A stretch of 7,223 nucleotides of DNA from an uncultured Eubacteriales bacterium (GTDB lineage Bacteria > Bacillota > Clostridia > Christensenellales > UBA1242): contig USTJ01000034.1 of the NCBI GenBank assembly GCA_900557585.1, positions 1 to 7,223 on the forward strand, in the 5' to 3' direction. The position numbers were made by a program, and so were the translations under genes. The stretch's first letter is position 1. Each line of letters begins with the position of its first letter. Shown here in pieces: positions 1-5,824 of the stretch. Under the pieces are notes generated by a model that had not been told where the DNA came from, searched no databases, and was given only the letters and a program-made list of their open reading frames with translations.

Positions 1-518
1 ACACGGTTTTCAACGATGTCAACGATACCGATACCGTTCTCGCCGCCAAGTTTGTTCAGCTCAGTGATGATCTCGGAAACTTTCATTGCCTTTCCGTTGA
101 GAGTTTTCGGAACACCCTGCTCAAATGTCATGGTAACTTCTGTTTCTTTATCAGGGGCTTTCTCAGGTGTAACACCTAAAACAAGCATATTGTCATAATT
201 TGGAGCCTGTGAAGGATCTTCCAGTTCCAGACCTTCATGGCTGATATGCCATAAGTTTCTGTCACGGCTGTAGCTGTGGCTTGCATCGAACGGAAGAGTG
301 ATGCCGTGAGCTTTACAGAACTCGATCTCATCTTCACGGGACTGCATGGTCCACAGATCTGTCATACGCCATGGAGCGATGATTTTGATGTCCGGAGCAA
401 GAGCTTTGATACCAAGCTCGAAACGGATCTGGTCATTTCCTTTTCCGGTAGCACCGTGGCAGATAGCAACTGCGTTTTCTTTTCTTGCAATTGCTTTTTC
501 ACGCATTCTTGTTGCCAT
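1..518 (-). CDS. argG: Chimeric partial frame: L22 N-terminus fused to middle of argininosuccinate synthase
   Basis: This frame has 172 complete codons and runs off the left edge. From about residue 16 it matches argininosuccinate synthase, which condenses citrulline and aspartate with ATP in arginine biosynthesis. Landmarks are AVAICHGATGKGNDQIRFE (16-34), PWR (49-51), SYSRDRNLWHISHEGLELEDP (82-102; conserved core SRDRNLWHIS) and GGENGIGIVDIVENR (158-172). The first 15 residues, [15 protein letters not shown], are instead the start of ribosomal protein L22. The roughly 110-120 N-terminal residues of a real ArgG, including the SGGLDT ATP-binding loop, are missing, so this product could not be an active synthase. 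G+C is about 49% (88 of 180 bases in three lines counted) with CTG, CGT and CCG codons, unlike the AT-rich genes that follow. I infer a chimeric join near 474-491, with the ArgG part from a different, Lachnospiraceae-like genome. The ArgG identity is secure; the frame as one natural gene is not. Confidence 0.85.
   Translation of the reverse strand, partial: MATRMREKAIARKENAVAICHGATGKGNDQIRFELGIKALAPDIKIIAPWRMTDLWTMQSREDEIEFCKAHGITLPFDASHSYSRDRNLWHISHEGLELEDPSQAPNYDNMLVLGVTPEKAPDKETEVTMTFEQGVPKTLNGKAMKVSEIITELNKLGGENGIGIVDIVENR
474..518 (-). pseudogene. rplV: Start of rplV (50S ribosomal protein L22), truncated at the chimeric junction
   Basis: L22 follows S19 in nearly every bacterial S10 operon, and [15 protein letters not shown] is a typical Firmicutes L22 N-terminus. 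The ATG at 518-516 overlaps the rpsS stop as TAATG. A GGAGG site at 528-532, inside the rpsS 3' end, sits nine bases upstream, so translation is probably coupled to S19. After about 15 codons the frame becomes ArgG, and the rest of rplV and the following rpsC, rplP and rpmC are absent. The 3' limit given here is approximate, because the segment encoding IARKE could belong to either parent. Confidence 0.7.
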
Positions 519-811
519 TATTTCTTTCCTCCTGGTGCAGTTGTTGTTGTTTTTGCTCCTTTATGACCTTTAAAAGTTCTTGTTGGAGCAAATTCTCCAA
601 GTTTATATCCAACCATTTCAGAGGAAATATAAACTGGAACATGTTTTCTTCCATCATAAACGCCAACGGTATGTCCAACCATTGAAGGAATGATAGTTGA
701 TGAACGAGACCATGTTTTTACAACATGTTTTTCTTGCGATTCGTTCATTGCGTCAATCTTTTTTACAAGAGATTCTGCAACGAAAGGACCTTTTTTAACA
801 CTTCTACTCAT
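518..811 (-). CDS. rpsS: 30S ribosomal protein S19
   Basis: S19 sits in the head of the small subunit next to S13 and contacts 16S rRNA near the A-site finger. The 97-residue product begins [10 protein letters not shown] and carries the family signature across residues 41-83: [20 protein letters not shown], then [20 protein letters not shown] and KGH. A basic tail, [14 protein letters not shown], ends it slightly longer than the usual 92-95 residues. The ATG at 811 is preceded by AGGAGAGG at good spacing. It lies 11 bases after rplB in the S10 operon, and its stop overlaps the ATG of the broken rplV. Base composition matches the other ribosomal genes, so the composition switch lies downstream of this gene. 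Identification is secure. Confidence 0.98.
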   Translation of the reverse strand: MSRSVKKGPFVAESLVKKIDAMNESQEKHVVKTWSRSSTIIPSMVGHTVGVYDGRKHVPVYISSEMVGYKLGEFAPTRTFKGHKGAKTTTTAPGGKK

Positions 812-822
812 AATTTCCTCTC

Positions 823-1650
823 CTAATTGATGCGTTTAACAATAAACTTATCAGTATTATTTTTCTTTTTACGAGTCTTATAACCCATTGCAGGTTTACC
901 CCAAGGAGTCATAGGACCAGCATGTCCAACTGGTGATTTACCTTCACCACCACCATGTGGGTGGTCAACTGGGTTCATAACAGAACCACGAACGGTTGGT
1001 CTAACGCCCATATGACGTTTTCTTCCGGCTTTACCAAGAGAAACAATTTCGTGTTCAACGTTTCCAACTTGTCCGATTGTTGCACGGCAAGTTACAAGAA
1101 CTTTTCTCATTTCGCCAGATGGCATACGAAGTGTTGCATATCTGCCTTCTTTTGCCATGTATTGTGCAGAGATTCCAGCACTTCTTGCAATTTGACCACC
1201 ACGACCTGGATGGAATTCAATGTTGTGAACAACTGAACCAACAGGAATGTTGTCAAGTGCAAGTGTGTTTCCAACTTTAATTTCTGCGTTTGCTCCGCTC
1301 ATTACTGTGTCGCCAACATTAAGGCCAACAGGAGCAAGGATGTATCTTTTTTCACCGTCTGCATAGTTCAAAAGTGCAATATATGCTGATCTGTTTGGAT
1401 CATATTCAATTGAAGCAACTTTTGCAGGAACATTGTCTTTATCTCTTTTAAAATCGATAACTCTGTATTTTTGACGGTTTCCGCCACCAATGTGACGAAC
1501 TGTGATTCTTCCAGCATGGTTTCTTCCACCTGATTTCTTCTTTGTAGCAAGAAGAGATTTTTCAGGAGTAGAGGTTGTAATTTCTTCGAAAGATGGAGAA
1601 GTTTTTCCTCTTGTACCAGCGGTTATCGGCTTAAATCTTTTTAATGCCAT
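823..1650 (-). CDS. rplB: 50S ribosomal protein L2
   Basis: L2 is a primary 23S rRNA-binding protein at the subunit interface and is needed for peptidyl-transferase centre assembly. The 275-residue product is of normal family length. The N-terminal OB-fold region includes [20 protein letters not shown] (38-57). The C-terminal SH3-like part has the diagnostic stretch [21 protein letters not shown] (222-242), containing the conserved His pair at 230 and 232, followed by [18 protein letters not shown] basic tail [13 protein letters not shown] ends at a TAG stop. The ATG at 1650 has a GGGGAG site upstream. It lies 18 bases after rplW and 11 bases before rpsS, so the three are surely co-transcribed. 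Confidence 0.98.
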   Translation of the reverse strand: MALKRFKPITAGTRGKTSPSFEEITTSTPEKSLLATKKKSGGRNHAGRITVRHIGGGNRQKYRVIDFKRDKDNVPAKVASIEYDPNRSAYIALLNYADGEKRYILAPVGLNVGDTVMSGANAEIKVGNTLALDNIPVGSVVHNIEFHPGRGGQIARSAGISAQYMAKEGRYATLRMPSGEMRKVLVTCRATIGQVGNVEHEIVSLGKAGRKRHMGVRPTVRGSVMNPVDHPHGGGEGKSPVGHAGPMTPWGKPAMGYKTRKKKNNTDKFIVKRIN

Positions 1651-1668
1651 AATTATATCTCCCCTCTA

Positions 1669-1959
1669 TTATGATAAACTATCAAAGAATTCAATGGTTT
1701 TGCTATCTGCTGTAAGTTGAACGATAGCCTTTTTATATGAACCAGTAAGTCCTTCGTGCTTTCCTTGTCTTTTAATTTTTCCGTATACATTTGAAATGTT
1801 TACGCTTTCTACTTTAACTTTGAAGATTTCCTCAACTGCTTTCTTGATTTGAGTTTTGTTTGCCTCTTTTGCAACTTCGAAAGTATATTTCTTGTTTGCA
1901 ATGTCGCCATAACTCTTTTCAGAAAGGATAGGTCTTCTGATAATGTCATGATTAGTCAT
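1669..1959 (-). CDS. rplW: 50S ribosomal protein L23
   Basis: L23 binds 23S rRNA domain III at the exit of the peptide tunnel and is a docking point for trigger factor and SRP. The 96-residue product opens with MTNHDIIRRPILSEKS, the family's conserved start, and ends with the basic loop KIKRQGKHEGLTGSYKKAIV (61-80) plus a final beta strand. I chose the ATG at 1959, which overlaps the rplD stop as TAATG. A GGAGG site inside the rplD 3' end is about ten bases upstream. An in-frame TTG at 1968 would add three residues but lies one base from that GGAGG, too close to use. The one-base overlap implies translational coupling to L4. Confidence 0.96.
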   Translation of the reverse strand: MTNHDIIRRPILSEKSYGDIANKKYTFEVAKEANKTQIKKAVEEIFKVKVESVNISNVYGKIKRQGKHEGLTGSYKKAIVQLTADSKTIEFFDSLS

Positions 1960-2579
1960 TATTTGCAAGCCTCCTCAATTGCTTTGATAGCATCCTTTGT
2001 TACAAGGAGTTTGTCTGAAACTACAATGTCATAGGTGTTAAGTTGATCAGCAGTTGTAACATTCACAAGAGGAAGGTTAGCCGCTGACAAAACAACGTTT
2101 TGGTTTACACCGTTAGTAACGATTGTAACTCTTTTGTCAAGTTTGAGATTGTTCAAAACAGAAACCATTTCTTTTGTTTTTGGCTCTGCGAATTCGAGAG
2201 CGTCAACAACAACAAGACATTTTTCTGCAAGGCAAGTTGAAATTGCTGAAACAAATGCAGCGCGTTTCATTTGCTTGTTAACTTTCTTTGAGAAATCTCT
2301 TGGTTTTGGAGCAAATACAACTCCACCCTTGATCCATTGTGGAGCACGGATTGATCCTTGACGAGCATTTCCGGTTCCTTTTTGTTTCCAAGGTTTTCTT
2401 CCACCACCGCGAACTTCGCTTCTGGTGAGAGTGCTCTTTGTGCCTTGTCTTTGATTTGCAAGATATGCAACAATGATTTGGTGAATGAGAGCTTCATTAT
2501 AAGGCGCTTTGAAAACTTGATCGCTAAGACTAAGTTTGCCAACTTCTTCGCCGTTAATGTTATAAAGTTTAGTCTGCAT
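1959..2579 (-). CDS. rplD: 50S ribosomal protein L4
   Basis: L4 binds 23S rRNA domain I, and its long loop lines the exit tunnel. In gamma-proteobacteria it also represses the S10 operon through the leader RNA. The 206-residue product has the expected globular fold broken by a basic extended loop: ANQRQGTKSTLTRSEV (41-56), then GGGRKPWKQKGTGNARQGS (58-76) and RAPQWIKGGVVFAPKPRDFS (78-97). The C-terminal half has the Rossmann-like strands LVVVDALEF and VTIVTNGVNQNVVLSAANLP. The ATG at 2579 follows AGGAGG. It begins 17 bases after rplC and its stop overlaps the rplW start. Whether L4 regulates the leader at 3556-3728 cannot be told from sequence alone. Confidence 0.98.
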   Translation of the reverse strand: MQTKLYNINGEEVGKLSLSDQVFKAPYNEALIHQIIVAYLANQRQGTKSTLTRSEVRGGGRKPWKQKGTGNARQGSIRAPQWIKGGVVFAPKPRDFSKKVNKQMKRAAFVSAISTCLAEKCLVVVDALEFAEPKTKEMVSVLNNLKLDKRVTIVTNGVNQNVVLSAANLPLVNVTTADQLNTYDIVVSDKLLVTKDAIKAIEEACK

Positions 2580-2596
2580 AATATTTTCCTCCTGCC

Positions 2597-3226
2597 TTAT
2601 GCCTTAACTGCTGAGCAGATTGTTACAACAGCACCTTTTGCACCAGGGATTGCTCCTTTGATGAAAAGAAGATTTCTGTCAACATCAACTTTTGCAATTT
2701 CGAGATTTTGAATTGTAACTTTTTCGTTACCGTATTGACCAGGAAGTTTTCTGTTTTTGAAAACTCTTGATGGGTCTGAGTTAGCAGCAAGTGAACCAGG
2801 TGAACGGTGAACAGGTCCAATACCATGGCTTGCATCAAGTCCATGAGCGTTCCATCTTTTGATAACGCCAGAGAAACCGTGACCGCGAGTAAAACCTGAA
2901 ACGTCAACTTTGTCGCCAACTGTGAATACATCGCATTTAAGTTCACTTCCAAGATTGAGACCTTCTGCTGAAATTTTGAATTCTTTCAAATATTTCTTTG
3001 GAGCAATGTTTGCTTTTTTGAAGTGTCCTGCTTCTGGTTTTGTAACTTGATTTTGTTTCTTATCAACAAAAGCAAGTTGAACTGCATTGTATCCGTCTTT
3101 TTCGTTTGTTTTGATTTGTGAAACTTGGCAAGGGCCAGCTTCAACAACAGTTACTGGAATAACTTGACCGGCATCTGTAAAAATTTGTGACATGCCAATT
3201 TTTTTGCCCAATATCGCTTTATTCAT
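2597..3226 (-). CDS. rplC: 50S ribosomal protein L3
   Basis: L3 is an early assembly protein whose central extension reaches toward the peptidyl-transferase centre. From the ATG at 3226 the product has 209 residues. It starts MNKAILGKKIGMSQIF, the classic L3 opening, and has FTRGHGFSGVIKRW at 112-125. The extended loop 126-165 contains the segment RSPGSLAANSDPSRVFKNRK, followed by LPGQYGNEKVTIQNLEI. An in-frame GTG at 3235 would add three residues (MKI) but is only two bases from the GGAGG site, whereas the ATG lies 11 bases from it and gives the conserved N-terminus. It lies 20 bases after rpsJ and 17 before rplD. Confidence 0.97.
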   Translation of the reverse strand: MNKAILGKKIGMSQIFTDAGQVIPVTVVEAGPCQVSQIKTNEKDGYNAVQLAFVDKKQNQVTKPEAGHFKKANIAPKKYLKEFKISAEGLNLGSELKCDVFTVGDKVDVSGFTRGHGFSGVIKRWNAHGLDASHGIGPVHRSPGSLAANSDPSRVFKNRKLPGQYGNEKVTIQNLEIAKVDVDRNLLFIKGAIPGAKGAVVTICSAVKA

Positions 3227-3246
3227 AATTTTCACTTCCTCCGACC

Positions 3247-3555
3247 TTATAATTTGATATTGATATCAACGCCAGCTGGAAGATCGATTTTCATAAGTGA
3301 ATCAACGGTCTTTGATGATGGATTGAAAATATCAATAACCCTTTTATGTGTTCTCATTTCGAATTGTTCTCTTGAATCTTTATGTTTGTGCACTGAACGA
3401 AGAATTGTTACAACTTCTTTTTCAGTTGGCATAGGAATAGGTCCTGAAACCTTTGCACCTGCTTTTTTAGCAGTTTCCACAATTCTTGCAGCAGATTCAT
3501 CAACAAGGTTGTGGTCATAAGCTTTTAACTTAATTCTGATTTTTTGTGTTGCCAT
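3247..3555 (-). CDS. rpsJ: 30S ribosomal protein S10 (NusE)
   Basis: S10 is part of the 30S head. As NusE it also pairs with NusB in transcription antitermination and can contact the NusG C-terminal domain, whose gene is in the upstream operon here. The 102-residue product has the family signature [17 protein letters not shown] (32-48), followed by the long loop [20 protein letters not shown] (51-70) that reaches into 16S rRNA. The ATG at 3555 follows GGAGG with eight bases of spacing. It is the first gene of the operon, behind a promoter at 3735-3763 and a leader of about 173 nt. In many Firmicutes tuf precedes rpsJ; here it does not. Confidence 0.98.
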   Translation of the reverse strand: MATQKIRIKLKAYDHNLVDESAARIVETAKKAGAKVSGPIPMPTEKEVVTILRSVHKHKDSREQFEMRTHKRVIDIFNPSSKTVDSLMKIDLPAGVDINIKL

Positions 3556-3728
3556 GTTTTAACCTCCAAGTATATATAACCAAGCACGGTGAAGTGGACT
3601 CCAAACTGTAAGCCATTGGATAACACTTGCCACTTCTGCCTGTCGCCAAAATCGTGTTTTGACTTGTCAACGAAAGTTCTCTCAATCAAGGCTCATGAGT
3701 AACCTTCCGCATCTTCCCAAATTACAGC
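3556..3728 (-). promoter_or_regulatory. Structured 5' leader of the S10 operon
   Basis: This stretch lies between the predicted start of transcription (about 3728) and rpsJ and holds no plausible gene. Three separate helices are visible on the RNA strand. AAGGTT (3706-3701) pairs with AGCCTT (3693-3688) around a 7-nt loop. TTGAC/GTCAA (3670-3659) forms a tight inverted repeat. GAAGTGG (3636-3630) pairs with CCACTTC (3597-3591) and encloses an inner hairpin TCCAA/TTGGA (3620-3600). No U-tract terminator is evident. S10 leaders bound by L4 are known in gamma-proteobacteria; similar control here is an inference. Confidence 0.5.
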
Positions 3729-3734
3729 CTATTT

Positions 3735-3763
3735 ATTGTACTATACACACGGGTGCGTGTCAA
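3735..3763 (-). promoter_or_regulatory. Strong sigma-70-type promoter of the S10 operon
   Basis: The -35 box TTGACA (3763-3758) is a perfect consensus. It is followed by a 17-bp spacer and the -10 box TACAAT (3740-3735). The first 13 bases of the spacer, CGCACCCGTGTGT, recur in the rpmG promoter. Transcription should start near 3728. Upstream are A-tracts phased with the DNA helix, suggesting an UP-like element. Confidence 0.85.
3745..3758 (-). repeat. Shared 14-mer in promoter spacer, copy 1
   Basis: ACGCACCCGTGTGT on the minus strand, identical to the copy at 6335-6348. Here its first base is the last base of the TTGACA box, so it occupies the upstream part of the spacer. The core CACCCGTG is an inverted repeat CAC/GTG around CC, as expected for a dimeric regulator site, but no binding protein is known to me. 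Confidence 0.6.
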
Positions 3764-3815
3764 GAGTTTTTTGAAAATATTTTGACAAATTTTAATATTT
3801 TTTTCGCGCAATAAA
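3764..3815 (-). promoter_or_regulatory. Phased A-tracts upstream of the S10 promoter (UP-like element)
   Basis: Reading the minus strand toward the promoter, A-tracts begin at 3804 (A7), 3793 (A4), 3783 (A4) and 3772 (A6), with spacings of 11, 10 and 11 bases. The last tract ends four bases before TTGACA. Helically phased A-tracts give intrinsic curvature, and AT-rich sequence here can bind the RNA polymerase alpha C-terminal domain. The rest of the gap to the rplA terminator (3816-3915) is AT-rich, includes TATATATATTGATATATA near 3859-3875, and has no gene I can support. Confidence 0.5.
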
Positions 3816-3915
3816 AAAATCCCATATTTTCTTTCACTAACACGAATTTTGATTTGTTATATATATTGATATATACAAGAAAAAATATGAAAGGCAAAAT
3901 CGTGATTTATGTAAT

Positions 3916-3945
3916 AAAAAAAGCATGAAAAATTTCATGCTTTTT
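3916..3945 (-). terminator. Intrinsic terminator after rplA, possibly bidirectional
   Basis: On the minus strand, five bases after the rplA stop, the hairpin GCATGAAA/TTTCATGC (3940-3923) is flanked by A5 before and T7 after. The symmetric A and T runs would also make it work on the plus strand. It separates the rpmG-rplA transcript from the S10 operon promoter. Confidence 0.9.
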
Positions 3946-3949
3946 AAAA

Positions 3950-4630
3950 TTAGAATTTAACTTTGATTCCAGGTCCCATTGTGCTTGCAACAGAAACAGA
4001 TTTGATATATTGTCCTTTTGCTGCTTGTGGTTTTGCTTTGATGATAGCGTCCATCAAAGTGTCAAGGTTTTCACGAAGTTTTTCAACCCCGAAACTCTTT
4101 TTACCAATGATGCAGTGGATGATACCAAATTTGTCAAGACGATATTCAACTTTACCAGCCTTGATATCTTTGATTGCTTTTGCAACGTCAGGAGTTACAG
4201 TTCCACTTTTTGGGTTTGGCATAAGACCACGAGGTCCAAGAACTCTCGCAACACGACCAACAAGTCCCATCATGTCTGGGGTTGTGATACATGCGTCAAA
4301 TCCAAGCCAGTTTTCTTTCATGATTTTGTCAATCATTTCTTCTGCGCCAACGAAATCTGCGCCTTCTGCTTTTGCAATGTCAGCCTTGTCGCCTTTTGCA
4401 ATTACAAGAACTTTCTTTGATTTACCAGTTCCGTTTGGAAGAACAACTGATCCACGAACTTGTTGATCTGCGTTTCTAGGGTCAACGCCAAGTTTAATGT
4501 GAATTTCGATTGATTCGTCAAATTTTGCTTTTGCAGATTCTACTGCAAGATTAAGAGCATCGTTAACATCATAAAGTTTAAGGTGCTCGATTTTTTCTGC
4601 TGATGCGTTATAGTTTTTTCCGTGTTTCAT
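3950..4630 (-). CDS. rplA: 50S ribosomal protein L1
   Basis: L1 forms the mobile stalk at the E site and in many bacteria represses its own operon by binding the mRNA ahead of rplK. The 226-residue product is of normal length. Domain I (about 1-65 and 155-226) is split by domain II. The family signature [16 protein letters not shown] is at 131-146, preceded by the conserved [19 protein letters not shown], and [14 protein letters not shown] lies at 159-172. The ATG at 4630 follows GGAGG. It lies 15 bases after rplK and is the last gene before an intrinsic terminator. The usual next genes rplJ and rplL are absent, which fits an L1-closed operon. Confidence 0.98.
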   Translation of the reverse strand: MKHGKNYNASAEKIEHLKLYDVNDALNLAVESAKAKFDESIEIHIKLGVDPRNADQQVRGSVVLPNGTGKSKKVLVIAKGDKADIAKAEGADFVGAEEMIDKIMKENWLGFDACITTPDMMGLVGRVARVLGPRGLMPNPKSGTVTPDVAKAIKDIKAGKVEYRLDKFGIIHCIIGKKSFGVEKLRENLDTLMDAIIKAKPQAAKGQYIKSVSVASTMGPGIKVKF

Positions 4631-4645
4631 AGCGAGCCTCCTTGA

Positions 4646-5077
4646 CTAGTCTACAACAACAACGCCCATTGAGCGTGCTGTTCCTTCGATCATGCGCATT
4701 GCTGCTTCAACATCGTTCGCATTGAGGTCTTTCATTTTTGTTTCTGCAATTTTGCGAACTTGTTCTTTTGTGATGTTTCCGACTTTTGTTGTGTTTGGTT
4801 TTCCTGAACCTGATTCAATTCCGATTGCTTTCTTGATGAGAACCGCAGCTGGTGGGGTTTTCAAAACGAAAGTGAATGAACGGTCTTGATAAATTGTCAT
4901 CTCAACAGGGATAATGAATCCTTCTTGTGATGCTGTTTTTTCGTTAAACTCTTTAACGAATGCAGGAATGTTGATTCCGTGAGGACCAAGTGATGAACCA
5001 ACAGGAGGACCTGCGGTTGCTTTTCCGGCATTGAGTTGAAGTTTAACAACGGCTGTAATTTTCTTTACTGGTGCCAT
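4646..5077 (-). CDS. rplK: 50S ribosomal protein L11
   Basis: L11 binds the GTPase-associated centre of 23S rRNA, where elongation factors and the stringent factor RelA act and where thiostrepton binds. The 143-residue product has the N-terminal domain with [20 protein letters not shown] (15-34) and [20 protein letters not shown] (62-81). The C-terminal rRNA-binding domain has [20 protein letters not shown] (99-118), then a C-terminal helix ending [11 protein letters not shown]. The ATG at 5077 follows AGGAG. The 185-base gap to nusG is much longer than other gaps in this group and carries a candidate L1-binding structure, so L11 and L1 may be controlled separately from nusG at the translation level. 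Confidence 0.98.
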   Translation of the reverse strand: MAPVKKITAVVKLQLNAGKATAGPPVGSSLGPHGINIPAFVKEFNEKTASQEGFIIPVEMTIYQDRSFTFVLKTPPAAVLIKKAIGIESGSGKPNTTKVGNITKEQVRKIAETKMKDLNANDVEAAMRMIEGTARSMGVVVVD

Positions 5078-5113
5078 AATTTTTCTCCTTTTTTCAATAT
5101 ATATAGTGTTTTC

Positions 5114-5148
5114 TGTGGTGTAGTGTGAGAATTCTCATCTCTCCCACA
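5114..5148 (-). promoter_or_regulatory. Candidate L1-binding RNA site ahead of rplK
   Basis: The RNA strand has an outer stem TGTGG/CCACA (5148-5144 with 5118-5114). Inside it are a GAGAGA strand, an inner hairpin TGAG-AATT-CTCA (5137-5126) and CACTACA on the other side. The GTGGGAG plus CCAC frame with an asymmetric internal loop resembles the L1-binding stalk of 23S rRNA, which L1 operon leaders are known to mimic. Position and shape support autoregulation; the assignment is an inference without covariation evidence. Confidence 0.45.
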
Positions 5149-5216
5149 TTATTATCAGCATTTTCACCCCTAGGCTCAAATGCGAATAACCAAATGTTTT
5201 GCCAACTGTTTTGGCT

Positions 5217-5239
5217 CGCGCGTGCACATGCACATGCGT
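5217..5239. other. 23-bp alternating purine-pyrimidine tract
   Basis: From CGCGCG through GTGCACATGCACATGCGT the strand alternates pyrimidine and purine without a break, 24 to 46 bases beyond the nusG stop. Such tracts can adopt Z-DNA under negative supercoiling. On the RNA strand it can also form an imperfect hairpin (CGC/GCG, one mismatch, TGT/GCA), but no T-run follows, so it is not a convincing intrinsic terminator. Confidence 0.5.
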
Positions 5240-5262
5240 TATATATGGATATGAGTCCGAGA

Positions 5263-5799
5263 TTAAATGATTTCGATTTGTGCAAAGTCAAGATCAACTG
5301 GTGTTTGTCTTCCAAACATTTCAACTGAAACTTTGCATTTTTGTTCTGCTTGGTCAACTGAAAGAACATCGCCAACAAAACCTTCAAGTGGGCCAGAAAC
5401 AACTTTAACTTTGTTTCCAACATCAACTTTAAGATCAATTGCAACTTTTTCAAGACGCATTTTTCTTACTTCTTCATCGGTGAGTGGAAGAGGTCTTCCC
5501 GCAGGGCCAACAAAACCTGTAACACCACGAGTGTTTACAATTGTGTGCCAAAGGTCGTCGGTGTATCTCATTTTCAAAAGAACATAGCAAGGAAACATTT
5601 TTCTTTGAACAACTTTCTTTTTTCCGTTCTTTTCTTCAATGGCATCTTCCATTGGAATGCGAACTTCAACAATAAAGTCTTGAAGGTTGTTGTTTTCAAT
5701 TGTTTTGTAAAGGTTTTCTTGAACCATGTTTTCATAGCCAGAGAATGTGTGAAGCACATACCACTTTGGCTCTTCTTTTAAAATTTCATTATAACTCAT
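5263..5799 (-). CDS. nusG: Transcription termination/antitermination factor NusG
   Basis: NusG binds RNA polymerase through its N-terminal domain and contacts Rho or S10 through its C-terminal KOW domain, linking transcription with translation. The 178-residue product has the NGN domain at about 11-115, with WYVLHTFSGYENMVQENL (13-30), RKMFPCYVLLKM (66-77) and NTRGVTGFVGPAGRPLPL (89-106). The KOW domain is at about 124-178, with GNKVKVVSGPLEGFVGDV (128-145). A Cys (71) replaces the Gly usual in FPGYV. The ATG at 5799 has AAGGAAAG about 12 bases upstream, a looser site than its neighbours have. It lies 25 bases after secE. Confidence 0.98.
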   Translation of the reverse strand: MSYNEILKEEPKWYVLHTFSGYENMVQENLYKTIENNNLQDFIVEVRIPMEDAIEEKNGKKKVVQRKMFPCYVLLKMRYTDDLWHTIVNTRGVTGFVGPAGRPLPLTDEEVRKMRLEKVAIDLKVDVGNKVKVVSGPLEGFVGDVLSVDQAEQKCKVSVEMFGRQTPVDLDFAQIEII

Positions 5800-5824
5800 T
5801 TTTCACTTCTTTCCTTTTTAAAAA

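Noticed and set aside
2358..2711. A 117-codon plus-strand open frame
   Set aside because: It is antisense to the well-conserved rplD and rplC and has no family resemblance or start signal.
3227..3235. GTG at 3235 as the rplC start
   Set aside because: It is two bases from the GGAGG site and gives a non-conserved extension; the ATG at 3226 yields the standard L3 N-terminus.
3782..3804. TTGACA on the plus strand as a possible outward promoter
   Set aside because: No acceptable -10 box lies 16-18 bases downstream and no plus-strand gene follows; it is better explained as part of the AT-rich upstream element of the S10 promoter.
3816..3915. The AT-rich gap as a possible origin or small RNA gene
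   Set aside because: There are no DnaA-box cluster, promoter-terminator pair or conserved fold that I can see; only AT-rich spacer with a TATATA run.
3963..4466. A 167-codon plus-strand open frame
   Set aside because: It lies entirely antisense to rplA, has no ribosome binding site, and its composition is that of the complement of a conserved gene.
5151..5179. TTGAGC with 17 bases to GATAAT as a separate rplK promoter
   Set aside because: The -35 is weak, and the predicted start would fall inside the candidate L1-binding stem; co-transcription with nusG is equally likely.
5094..5453. A 119-codon minus-strand frame over the end of nusG and the rplK leader
   Set aside because: It overlaps nusG out of frame, has low-complexity lysine/leucine content, and continues through the structured leader.
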